Positions 51,228 to 59,359 of a stretch of DNA of 64,000 nucleotides are shown in pieces. This DNA is from Algivirga pacifica. GTDB lineage: Bacteria > Bacteroidota > Bacteroidia > Cytophagales > Flammeovirgaceae. Each line of letters opens with the position of its first letter. Positions within the stretch are counted from its first letter, which is position 1. The notes under the pieces were generated by a model, which was not told the DNA's origin, did not search any database, and saw only the letters and a list, made by a program, of their open reading frames with translations. The DNA is taken from NCBI RefSeq assembly GCF_039543525.1, contig NZ_BAABJX010000052.1:62001-126000 (forward strand). The letters are read 5' to 3'. The translations under genes and the position numbers were made by a program.

Positions 51228-51851
51228 TCAGGTATTACTGTGCAATACCTTCTCCAATACTTTCCATACTTGTTCTTTTACCATCTTACTGTTTGAAATA
51301 TTAATTTCTGGTGTTTCAGTCAGACAGGGGATAAGGGAGATTTGATGTTTTTGGGCAAGCTTATGGTATAACAGTCCCATTGTAGTGTTGATGGGAGTAC
51401 TTAATAAGTAAATCGGTACAGAGGGATAGGCTTTTTTGATTTGTAAAATCATATTCTCCAGAGTTTCCTCAGTGGCGATTAATGGAATATTAGCCTTGAG
51501 GTCATTTCTTCCAGCTTCAATAAGAATAATATCTACCTCGTAACTCTCCATAGCCCACTCCAACCTTCTTTTACTATCCAAGGAAGTTTCACCACTAATG
51601 CCAGCCTGTACGCAGGTATAGGGCAGTGCTAACGAATCGACCATTGTTTGAATTTGTTCTGAGAGTGTATGTTTTTCAGGTAAATTGGGGGCGGCAATAT
51701 AGCCGTGTCCAAAAAACAGAATGGTTCCATCAGCAGTTTTTTCCTTATTAGCCACGAGTTGTTGATGAATTTCGTTGTTCTTGTTACTGGAGCAGGAATA
51801 AATACAGCAACCAAGAGCAATCAGTAGACAGGTAGTGATTATTTTGTACAT
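51228..51851 (-). CDS. TesA-like SGNH lipoprotein lacking the catalytic residues
   Basis: The 207-residue product has a lipobox (IYSCSS) and the overall sequence of TesA-like SGNH esterases: ILFFG, then LPYTCVQAGISGETSLDSKRRLEW, then IEAGRNDLKANIPL. Block I reads FFGHGYIAA where active enzymes have GDSLTAG, so the nucleophile serine is gone. The C-terminal DGIHPxxxG block with Asp and His is absent too (NISNSKMVKEQVW). The oxyanion glycine and the GxND asparagine remain. It is probably a non-catalytic ligand-binding lipoprotein, or a gene in decay with an open frame. Confidence 0.78.
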   Translation of the reverse strand: MYKIITTCLLIALGCCIYSCSSNKNNEIHQQLVANKEKTADGTILFFGHGYIAAPNLPEKHTLSEQIQTMVDSLALPYTCVQAGISGETSLDSKRRLEWAMESYEVDIILIEAGRNDLKANIPLIATEETLENMILQIKKAYPSVPIYLLSTPINTTMGLLYHKLAQKHQISLIPCLTETPEINISNSKMVKEQVWKVLEKVLHSNT

Positions 51852-51923
51852 GGGTTAGGGTATAGGTAAACATAAGTGCAGTAGTGAATCTAGGTTTAAA
51901 ATTCACTTCCATAAAAAAGATAC

Positions 51924-51932
51924 TACCTTTGT
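51924..51932 (+). promoter_or_regulatory. -7-like box upstream of the radical SAM gene
   Basis: TACCTTTG (51924-51931) fits the consensus, but lies about 240 bases from the start and has no -33 TTG at the right spacing. Confidence 0.35.
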
Positions 51933-52060
51933 AAAGTTGTTCAAATATTAGAAAGCATTTACGCAGTATAGTACAAGAAGAACTGTGGAATAGAATAGAA
52001 GTGATTTAAAGAAGGCCGTTTTATAACTCAGTTGAGGTGGGGTAATTTTTCTTTGAGTTG

Positions 52061-52102
52061 AAGGAAGAAGGAAGAAGGAAGAAGGAAGAAGGAAGAAGGA
52101 AT
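52061..52102. repeat. tandem heptamer array AAGGAAG x5 plus a variant
   Basis: Five perfect copies of AAGGAAG and one AAGGAAT, ending about 70 bases upstream of the radical SAM gene start. Directly after it GAAAGGTG and CACCTTTC form a small inverted pair. Confidence 0.92.
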
Positions 52103-52172
52103 AGGTGAAAGGTGATTAAATTCCACCTTTCTCGATTATAAAACAGCGTCAAGGTATATAGGACATTGTAGC

Positions 52173-54383
52173 ATGAAAAAAGTAAAAACATTATTGGTTA
52201 CTCCTCCACTGACACAGCTGAATACACCGTATCCAGCGACTGCTTACCTGAAGGGGTATCTGAATAAGAAGCAGGAAGAGGCCGAGCAAGTAGATTTAGG
52301 GATCATGATGATCTTGTCCTTATTCACCAGAAAGGGGCTTGAAGAGGTTTTTGATCAAGCAGAAGAGGTTATTCAGAATTGTTCGGAGGAGGCATTGAGA
52401 ACGTTCTATTTACAAGATGACTATATCGATACTGTAGAGCCTGTAATACGTTTTTTACAACATGGTGACAGTACTTTGGCGCATCGTATTTGCTCAGGAA
52501 CATTTTTGCCGGAAGGAGGTCGTTTTGCTCAATTGGAGCAATTGGACTGGGCTTTTGGACAATTGGGTATTGCCGATAAGGCCAAGTATATGGCGACGCT
52601 TTATCTGGAAGATATAGGCGATTTTATCATAGAGACCATTACCGAGGATTTTGGATTTAGCAGGTATGCAGAGCGTATTGGGATGTCAGCGACCCACTTT
52701 CAGCCAATACAGGAAGCATTGGAAGCTCCTTTGCATATGATTGATGCTTTAATGTTGGATATACTTGATCAGCAACTGCAGGAAAGTAATCCAGATCTGG
52801 TAGCTTTGACGGTACCGTTTCCTGGTAATCTCTATGGAGCATTGAAATGTGGCCAATATATCAAGAAACATTACCCTCATATCAAGATTGCCATGGGAGG
52901 AGGGTATGTGAATACGGAGTTGAGGGAGTTACAGGATGCAAGTGTATTTGATTATGTGGATTTTATAACCCTTGATGACGGAGAAGGGCCGATCATGCAA
53001 TTGATTCGTCACTTGAAAGGGGAAGTAGAGGAGCAGCATTTACAGCGTACATTTATCAGAAATGTAACAGGAAATGTAGAATGGGTAGATTTCAAGGTAC
53101 AGGCCTTTGTACCACACTCAGAAGTAGGTACACCGGACTATACAGGGTTACCGCTAAACGATTACCTTTCTGTACTTGAGGTAGCCAATCCTATGCATCG
53201 CTTGTGGAATGATGGACGTTGGAACAAGCTTACGGTAGCGCATGGATGTTATTGGAAGAAGTGCTCTTTTTGTGACATTTCCTTGGATTATATCGGTCGT
53301 TATGATGCAGCTCCTGCGAAGTTGATCGTAGACAGAATGGAGGAGTTGGTGATGAGTACGGGACAAACTGGGTTTCACTTCGTAGATGAAGCAGCCCCTC
53401 CATTAGCCTTAAGGGATATCTCATTGGAGATTATCCGAAGAGGATTGAAGGTTACTTGGTGGGCGAACATCCGTTTTGAGAAAACCTTTACCCCTGACCT
53501 ATGTCGATTGATGGCTGCAGCAGGATGTATTGCCGTATCAGGAGGGTTGGAAGTAGCTTCTGATCGCCTGCTAAAGCTTATGGAAAAAGGAGTAGATATT
53601 GCACAAGTAGCTCGAGTGACTCATGGGTTTATGCAGGCAGGGATTATGGTACACGCTTATTTGATGTATGGATTCCCTACTCAGACTGAGCAAGAGACGA
53701 TGGATTCGCTTGAAATAGTTCGTCAATTGTTTGAGCAAGGGTGTATACAGTCAGGGTTCTGGCATTTGTTCTCTATGACAGCTCATGCGCCTATTGGATT
53801 GAATCCTGAGAAGTATGGTGTAAAGCGTATAGGTCCGGAGTTTGGTGGATTTGCCAAAAATGATTACCAACACGAAGACCCATCTGGTGCGGATCATCAA
53901 CTTTTTTCAGAGGGACTCCGAGTATCTATTTTCAATTATATGCATGGAATGGAGTTGCAGACTCCCGTAGAACATTGGTTTGATTTTGATACCCCCCGTC
54001 CAACGCATTCTCCACGATTGATAGAAAAAGCAATTAAGGCACAAGCCACAGATGTGGATAAGATGCTTAATCATCGTTTGTTATGGTTGGGTAAAATTCC
54101 TTTTGCGGAAGAAGTTGTTGTACAGAAAAAGAAGAAGCAGTTCAAGCAAATGAAACTAACGTTCTTTGACCGTAAGGAGGATTTTGAAATTACCACAAAT
54201 GCCTCATTGGCCGACTGGTTAGTAGAGTATTTACACTTGGCACATATATACCAAGAGGAAACAGTCACTATTAAGCAACTGAAGGAAGACTATGAAGAAC
54301 ATTTCCAGCGACCTTTAATGGACCTATTAGATAGCTATGTTTGGAAGACACTTCGACAGAAAGGGTTACTGTTAATCAGGTAA
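52173..54383 (+). CDS. B12-binding-domain radical SAM protein
   Basis: 736 residues. A cobalamin-binding-like N-terminal part (about 1-290, with MGGGYVNTEL and ITLDDGEGP as in that family) is followed by a radical SAM domain. The cluster motif is HGCYWKKCSFCD with C359, C364 and C367, that is Cx4Cx2C rather than the common Cx3Cx2C. SGGLEVASDRLLKLMEKG and YLMYGFPTQTEQETMDSLE are typical of the core. A C-terminal part of about 150 residues is not recognised. Class B radical SAM proteins are often methyltransferases or ring-forming enzymes; the substrate is unknown. Confidence 0.87.
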   Translation: MKKVKTLLVTPPLTQLNTPYPATAYLKGYLNKKQEEAEQVDLGIMMILSLFTRKGLEEVFDQAEEVIQNCSEEALRTFYLQDDYIDTVEPVIRFLQHGDSTLAHRICSGTFLPEGGRFAQLEQLDWAFGQLGIADKAKYMATLYLEDIGDFIIETITEDFGFSRYAERIGMSATHFQPIQEALEAPLHMIDALMLDILDQQLQESNPDLVALTVPFPGNLYGALKCGQYIKKHYPHIKIAMGGGYVNTELRELQDASVFDYVDFITLDDGEGPIMQLIRHLKGEVEEQHLQRTFIRNVTGNVEWVDFKVQAFVPHSEVGTPDYTGLPLNDYLSVLEVANPMHRLWNDGRWNKLTVAHGCYWKKCSFCDISLDYIGRYDAAPAKLIVDRMEELVMSTGQTGFHFVDEAAPPLALRDISLEIIRRGLKVTWWANIRFEKTFTPDLCRLMAAAGCIAVSGGLEVASDRLLKLMEKGVDIAQVARVTHGFMQAGIMVHAYLMYGFPTQTEQETMDSLEIVRQLFEQGCIQSGFWHLFSMTAHAPIGLNPEKYGVKRIGPEFGGFAKNDYQHEDPSGADHQLFSEGLRVSIFNYMHGMELQTPVEHWFDFDTPRPTHSPRLIEKAIKAQATDVDKMLNHRLLWLGKIPFAEEVVVQKKKKQFKQMKLTFFDRKEDFEITTNASLADWLVEYLHLAHIYQEETVTIKQLKEDYEEHFQRPLMDLLDSYVWKTLRQKGLLLIR

Positions 54384-54550
54384 GAAAATAAATAGGAAAA
54401 AGAAACCTCTTCCTTGGGAAGGATTTTGGATTCAAGGTTGTTTTACTTGTAAAAATATAGTATTATCAATATACGATACTTATTGTCACTCATACTTGGG
54501 GTAAGAGTGAGAAAGACACTTTCAAGTTTTGACATTAAACCAAAAGTTCG

Positions 54551-54583
54551 AAAAGGTTGCTTTGCATAAAGCAACCTTTTTTT
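54551..54583 (+). terminator. terminator after the radical SAM gene
   Basis: AAAAGGTTGC pairs perfectly with GCAACCTTTT around a 10-base AT-rich loop, followed by a T-run. Confidence 0.87.
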
Positions 54584-54601
54584 ATGAATGCTTTACCTGT
54601 C

Positions 54602-54814
54602 ATACTACGAACTCGCTTTGTTGAATCGTTGAATTTCACCTTCGGTGAGTTGAATTGAGCTTCGCTCGTTGATTCGAGTTGAACTGTTGATAGAGGTGTA
54701 TACTAATACTCATACAACATATCAACTCGAATCAACGAGCGAAGCTCAATTCAACCAGCAGCGTAAGCTGCCTCAACGATTCAACAAAGTGGGTTAGCAG
54801 TATGATGGTTATTT
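54602..54814. repeat. large palindromic element with exchangeable hairpin modules (copy A)
   Basis: A 213-base imperfect palindrome. From the outside in, each arm has CATACT, CTTTGTTGAATCGTTGA, a variable slot, TTGAATTGAGCTTCGCTCG, then TTGATTCGAGTTGA. The slot holds TCACCTTCGGTGA in the left arm but a GCAGCGTAAGCTGC hairpin in the right arm, so the slots do not pair with each other but each with itself. The tip of about 40 bases is shared with the copy at 59225. Confidence 0.85.
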
Positions 54815-54856
54815 ATCCAGAACCGAAAAATTATGGAATAATAAACTGAAACCGCA

Positions 54857-55510
54857 ATGAATAAAGAACAGATTATTGAGAATACAGCTGCCTATATACA
54901 GCAAAAGTTTGAAGGAGAAGGATCAGGACATGACTGGTGGCATATCTATAGGGTATGGAAGAATGCAGAGCATTTGGCGAAAGAAGAGCAAGTAGATCCT
55001 TTTATAGTGTCTTTAGGAGCATTATTACATGATATTGCTGACCACAAATTTCATGACGGCGATGATACGGTAGGTCCCCAAAAAGCAGCGGAGTGGCTGG
55101 AGTCACAAGGGGTAACAGAGGAAGTCATAGAAAAGGTAAAGACTATTGTAAAAGAGGTGTCTTACAAGGGAGCAGGAGTAGAAACTCCTATGAGTACGTT
55201 GGAAGGAGCTGTGGTACAGGATGCTGATCGTTTGGATGCCATAGGAGCAATCGGTATTGCCAGAACATTTGCTTATGGGGGCCATAAAGGCAGGGAAATG
55301 TATAACCCCAATATTAAACCGGAATCCCATGATTCTTTTGAGTCTTATAAGAAAAGTACAGGGCCTACCATCAATCATTTCTATGAGAAGTTATTACTCT
55401 TGAAGGACCGTATGAATACGACAGCGGCAAAGAAGATGGCTGCAGAGCGACACACCTACATGCAAGCGTTTTTGGAGCAGTTTTACGCTGAGTGGGAAGG
55501 AAAAAAATAG
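54857..55510 (+). CDS. HD-domain phosphohydrolase
   Basis: 217 residues of the YpgQ/YedJ type, metal-dependent phosphohydrolases that may act on nucleotides. Metal ligands are visible in SGHDWWHIYRVW (H), ALLHDIADHKF (HD) and QDADRLDAIGAIGIAR (D). The C-terminal FYEKLLLLKDRMNT and RHTYMQAFLEQFYAEW are also typical of this subfamily. Its stop is directly followed by a hairpin repeat. Confidence 0.9.
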   Translation: MNKEQIIENTAAYIQQKFEGEGSGHDWWHIYRVWKNAEHLAKEEQVDPFIVSLGALLHDIADHKFHDGDDTVGPQKAAEWLESQGVTEEVIEKVKTIVKEVSYKGAGVETPMSTLEGAVVQDADRLDAIGAIGIARTFAYGGHKGREMYNPNIKPESHDSFESYKKSTGPTINHFYEKLLLLKDRMNTTAAKKMAAERHTYMQAFLEQFYAEWEGKK

Positions 55511-55537
55511 TAGGGGCGACCCCACGTGGTCGCCCTA
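55511..55537. repeat. GGGCGACC hairpin with CCACGT loop
   Basis: TAGGGGCGACC pairs with GGTCGCCCTA (one bulge) around a CCACGT-containing loop, directly after the HD gene stop. A weaker hairpin with the related loop CCATGT follows at about 55562-55575. Confidence 0.65.
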
Positions 55538-55615
55538 TAATCAGCAGTAGTAGTTTAGGATAGCCCCATGTGGCAATGCTGTCAATTTAAGCTGAAAGTA
55601 AAAAGGTAGAAACTG

Positions 55616-55690
55616 GTCTTAGGCTCCAGCCTAAGACCTGCAGCGGGTTTGCACCACGCTCTCTACATACACAATGTCTTTAAGTTGACG
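55616..55690. repeat. intergenic hairpin repeat with TCCA loop (copy 2)
   Basis: A 9-bp perfect stem (GTCTTAGGC) closes TCCA (55625-55628), then CTGCA, TTTGCA and CTTTAAGT follow as in the copy at 8546. The two innermost base pairs differ from copy 1 with compensation on both sides. Confidence 0.7.
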
Positions 55691-55705
55691 ATTTTGACAT
55701 ATTCA

Positions 55706-55738
55706 TAAAAAAAGCGCTGCAAATACGTTTGCAGCGCC
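55706..55738 (-). terminator. terminator of htpG
   Basis: Read on the minus strand, GCGCTGCAAA pairs perfectly with TTTGCAGCGC across four bases, followed by seven T. Confidence 0.88.
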
Positions 55739-55766
55739 ATAGGATTGATGTTATATAAGTAATACC

Positions 55767-57635
55767 TTATACCAACTCCAAAGAACGATTAATGAAGTTC
55801 GTCAAGTCACTTCCTTTCAACATATTCTGAGAAAGAAGAGCAAGGTCATAGGTATGACGAGCCAGCTTGTGTGCTTCGGCTTCATTCTCTTCTTTCAAGA
55901 TACGAGCGATTAGAGCGTTGTTGCCATTAAGGATAATGTTTTGGCTTCCTGGCATCATGCCCATACCGAACATTCCGCCTCCGCCTTGCATCTCAGCCAT
56001 CTCCTGCATACGACGCATAAACTCAGGTTTTACAATGGTAACTGGAGATTCCTCAGCAGAAAGTGCTTCCACTTTTAGTTCCAGGTTCTCATTGCCTAGT
56101 GCTTTCTTGTAAAGCTCAACCAATTTAGTTTGCTCGTCCTCAGTTAGCTCATGTTTTGTTTCCTCATCCTTCTCTACCAACTTATCAGCAATATCTGCAT
56201 CCACACGTTTCATCTGGATTTGCTCCAGTTTGTGCTCTACGTTTTGGATAAAGTGGCTATCGATCATGCTATCCATCTTAAGGATGTTGTAGCCTTTTCT
56301 CTTCGCTCCCTCAATATAGCTGTGCTGTAGTCCTTCGTCAGTAGTGTAGATGAAGGTATAGTTATCGTTCTTATCTACTTGATTTTCGCTGATCAGTGAC
56401 TTGTACTCATCTAAGGTGTATTTCTTGCCATCGATATCTTCCAGCAACAAGAACTTCTTCCCTTTGTCGAAGAACTTGTCGTCCGTCATCATACCGTATT
56501 TTGCGAACAAGCCAATGCTTTCCCATTTCTTCTCGTAATCCTCACGGTTGTCACGGAATAACTCATTCAGCTTATCTGCAACCTTACGAGTGATATAGTT
56601 ACTGATTTTCTTCACTTGCGCATCTGACTGCAAGTAAGAACGAGATACGTTCAATGGAATATCTGGAGAGTCAATTACCCCGTGCATCAAACGAAGGAAC
56701 TCAGGGACAATATCCTCTACATTGTCGGTGATAAATACCTGACGAGAGTAAAGCTGAATCTTATCCTTGTGAAGGGTGATATCGTTCTTCACTTTCGGGA
56801 AGTAAAGAATACCGGTTAGGTTAAATGGATAGTCTACATTCAGGTGAATCCAGAACATAGGCTCTTCAGACATTGGATAAAGATCCTTGTAGAAGTTCAG
56901 GTAATCTTCATCCTTAAGTTCCTTAGGGTCTTTTGTCCAAAGTGGATCTGTATTATTGATTACTTTTGGTTGCTCGATCTCCTTGCTGTCATCGCCTTCT
57001 CCTTCAGTAATTTTTTCTGTACCGAAACGAATCTCTACTGGCATGAAGCGAGCGTAACGGTTTAGGATACCGCTAATAGTAGCTTCTTCCAAGAACTCTT
57101 CAGAGTCTTCGTTTACGTGAAGAACGATCGTTGTTCCTCTGTTTTCTTTCTCTGTGTTTTCGATCTCAAACTCAGTACTTCCGTCACAGCTCCATTTGAC
57201 AGCCTGTGCACCTTCCTGATAAGACTTTGTGAAGATTTCTACTTCTTTGGATACCATAAAGGCAGAGTAGAAACCAAGACCGAATTTACCAATAATGCTT
57301 GAGGTATCTTGATCCTTGAACTTCTCTACGAACTCTGTCGCACCAGAGAAAGCCACTTGGTTGATATATTTCTTCACCTCTTCTTCCGTCATACCGATAC
57401 CACGGTCAGAGATACTGATGGTCTTCGCTTCCTTATCGATGTCTACTTGTACATATAGCTCGCCCAATTCACCATTGAACTCACCCATAGAAGCAAGTTT
57501 CTGAAGCTTTTGTGTAGCGTCAATTGCATTGGCTACCAATTCTCTTAAAAAGATGTCGTGATCTGAGTATAAAAACTTCTTGATGATCGGAAAGATGTTT
57601 TCCGTGTTTACCGAAATTCTACCTTTTTCTGCCAT
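55767..57635 (-). CDS. htpG: molecular chaperone HtpG (Hsp90)
   Basis: ATP-dependent chaperone, 622 residues, the bacterial length. The N-terminal GHKL ATPase shows FLRELVANAIDATQKL, ISDRGIGMTEEEV, GTSSIIGKFGLGFYS-type glycine loop (as SSIIGKFGLGFYSAF) and RGTTIVLH. The middle domain has the catalytic-loop LNVSRSYLQ. The last domain ends in FINRSLELV, without the MEEVD of eukaryotic cytosolic Hsp90. It is monocistronic with a strong terminator. Confidence 0.98.
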   Translation of the reverse strand: MAEKGRISVNTENIFPIIKKFLYSDHDIFLRELVANAIDATQKLQKLASMGEFNGELGELYVQVDIDKEAKTISISDRGIGMTEEEVKKYINQVAFSGATEFVEKFKDQDTSSIIGKFGLGFYSAFMVSKEVEIFTKSYQEGAQAVKWSCDGSTEFEIENTEKENRGTTIVLHVNEDSEEFLEEATISGILNRYARFMPVEIRFGTEKITEGEGDDSKEIEQPKVINNTDPLWTKDPKELKDEDYLNFYKDLYPMSEEPMFWIHLNVDYPFNLTGILYFPKVKNDITLHKDKIQLYSRQVFITDNVEDIVPEFLRLMHGVIDSPDIPLNVSRSYLQSDAQVKKISNYITRKVADKLNELFRDNREDYEKKWESIGLFAKYGMMTDDKFFDKGKKFLLLEDIDGKKYTLDEYKSLISENQVDKNDNYTFIYTTDEGLQHSYIEGAKRKGYNILKMDSMIDSHFIQNVEHKLEQIQMKRVDADIADKLVEKDEETKHELTEDEQTKLVELYKKALGNENLELKVEALSAEESPVTIVKPEFMRRMQEMAEMQGGGGMFGMGMMPGSQNIILNGNNALIARILKEENEAEAHKLARHTYDLALLSQNMLKGSDLTNFINRSLELV

Positions 57636-57833
57636 TGTTCTAATGATTGTGTATTAATGAATTTAGTATAGCTACTAAATCAGGTATACAAGTTTTATTT
57701 TTAATGATGGTTTATGACTCATTAATTTCCTGCCAAGCAGTACTTGTCTCCTTTTTTATCAATACCCGTTCCATTGCGTTTTAAGGTGAAAAATTGTCAG
57801 TATTGGATGAAAACTTGACGTTATATGACAGGT

Positions 57834-58568
57834 TTACTCTGTCACAGCGGCAGAATCAAGAGGGGAGAATAGTAAGGAATCGGGTTTTTGTAGTGATTGT
57901 AGTAATGCCTGTTTTTCTTGCTCCTTGATTTTTTTGAGTTTCTCTAATTGTTTTTCACGAGAGGTCCTATAAAAACCTCCAGAACCAGAGTAAGAAGGAC
58001 CAAATGTAGGGACTACGTTACTTCTGGAGTCAATGAGTTGTTGATTAAACTGCCGGAACATCTCCGTTTGGTCCATTGCAGTTTTATCATAATTATGGAG
58101 GTTCTCCAACAGCAGCTTTTTGAGGTCTTGCATATTTTTTTGCATGTTCTCCAACTTGGCCTTTTCAGCATTTTCGACATTCCCATAAGCTATAAAGGCT
58201 TCTTTGAACGCTTCTTTGGTTGCTGGAAATGGACGTACAATTACTTCGGAAAGGTATACCTTATCAGGAGAAAGGGGGATATGTACAAAATAGATGACTT
58301 CTTGGGTTTCGGGAATTTCTATAGTAATAGGACGGTATCCTTGGTACTTAACCGTTAGACTATCTCCAGGTACAAAAGAGAAGAACGCCCTTCCTTCCAA
58401 GTCTGTCGTAACGCCCGTACTGTCGGTAAGTAAGACATGGGCATAAGGTAAGGGAGCTTTGGTGTCAAAATCGGTTACGAGCAAGGAAACACTTAAGCTA
58501 TCTTGGGTATACCCTTTAAATGTCAGACCAAGAAAAAGCAGGATGAGATATAGTATTTTTCTGTACAT
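57834..58568 (-). CDS. carboxypeptidase regulatory-like domain protein
   Basis: 244 residues with a signal peptide (LILLFLGLTFKGYTQ). The first half after it is a carboxypeptidase regulatory-like beta-sandwich (VSLLVTDFDTKAPLPYAHVLL, GVTTDLEGRAFF, YQGYRPITIEIP), as found at the N-terminus of TonB receptors but here without a barrel. The second half is helical and Lys/Gln-rich. Function unknown; periplasmic or outer-membrane-associated by its signal peptide. Confidence 0.8.
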   Translation of the reverse strand: MYRKILYLILLFLGLTFKGYTQDSLSVSLLVTDFDTKAPLPYAHVLLTDSTGVTTDLEGRAFFSFVPGDSLTVKYQGYRPITIEIPETQEVIYFVHIPLSPDKVYLSEVIVRPFPATKEAFKEAFIAYGNVENAEKAKLENMQKNMQDLKKLLLENLHNYDKTAMDQTEMFRQFNQQLIDSRSNVVPTFGPSYSGSGGFYRTSREKQLEKLKKIKEQEKQALLQSLQKPDSLLFSPLDSAAVTE

Positions 58569-58693
58569 ATAAATTTATTTGTTTACAGAAAAGAAAACGA
58601 TTTATCATAAAAGGTTGGAATAGAAGATGTTAAAAAACGTTGAGATATCTTAACCAAACAAAAGCACAAGCCACCAATCACCAAACCACCAAC

Positions 58694-59224
58694 ATGAAAC
58701 AAGAGCTAAGAAAAATATTATTGGAGCATCGTCGAAATATGTCACAGGAAGAAGTTAGCCATTCTTCGAACATCATTTGGAAGCAATTAAAAGATTGGAT
58801 AGAGGAGCATACCCCCGATGTTATTCATACCTATTTACCAATTCAGAATGAGGTAGACACATTACCACTAGTGAGGTATGCTTTAGAGAAAGGGCACAAG
58901 GTGGTCGTTCCTAAAACTTTGAAAAATCGAGCACTTAAGCATTGTGTGTTGCATAGCTTGTCTGAACTGGAAACTGGTAAATTTGGGACACTTCATCCTA
59001 CGACAGAGGAAGAATATGAGGGACGCTATGATTTGATTGTTATACCCGCAGTAGGGTATGATCATGAAGGTAACCGATTGGGGTATGGGGCAGGGTATTA
59101 TGATACCTTTTTACAAGACCATCCGGAAGCAATGAAGGTGGGGTTGGCGCATAGCTTTCAAATGGTTGATCACCTATCGGTGGAGGAACATGATATTCCC
59201 GTGGATCATGTATTTTGTTCATAA
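58694..59224 (+). CDS. 5-formyltetrahydrofolate cyclo-ligase
   Basis: Converts 5-formyl-THF to 5,10-methenyl-THF with ATP. From MKQELRKILL it is 176 residues, as usual. Visible: HTYLPIQNEVDTLPLV, VVPKTL, and the family signature VIPAVGYDHEGNRLGYGAG with YYD after it. A longer in-frame start at 58640 would add 18 polar residues. A palindromic repeat starts directly after its stop codon. Confidence 0.94.
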   Translation: MKQELRKILLEHRRNMSQEEVSHSSNIIWKQLKDWIEEHTPDVIHTYLPIQNEVDTLPLVRYALEKGHKVVVPKTLKNRALKHCVLHSLSELETGKFGTLHPTTEEEYEGRYDLIVIPAVGYDHEGNRLGYGAGYYDTFLQDHPEAMKVGLAHSFQMVDHLSVEEHDIPVDHVFCS

Positions 59225-59357
59225 TGTTGAATCGTTGAATTGAGCTTCGCTCGTTGATTCGAGTTGAACTGTTAATTGAGATGTATACTAATACTCATAG
59301 AACATATCAACTCGAATCAACGAGCGAAGCTCAATTCAACGATTCAACGATTCAACA
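59225..59357. repeat. large palindromic element (copy B)
   Basis: A 133-base palindrome that fills the whole gap between two convergent genes. Arms are TTGAATTGAGCTTCGCTCG then TTGATTCGAGTTGA, and the reverse complement; the tip is almost the same as in the copy at 54602. The extra hairpin slot of copy A is missing. Confidence 0.88.
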
Positions 59358-59359
59358 AT

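Larger units (their letters stand above)
54384..54856. other. gap between the radical SAM and HD genes
   Basis: Holds the terminator at 54551 and the large palindrome at 54602-54814; the last 40 bases lead into the HD gene. No coding frame. Confidence 0.6.

Noticed and set aside
57636..57833. Heat-shock type operator upstream of htpG (such as CIRCE)
   Set aside because: No CIRCE-like inverted repeat and no clear TAnnTTTG box could be found on the minus strand.
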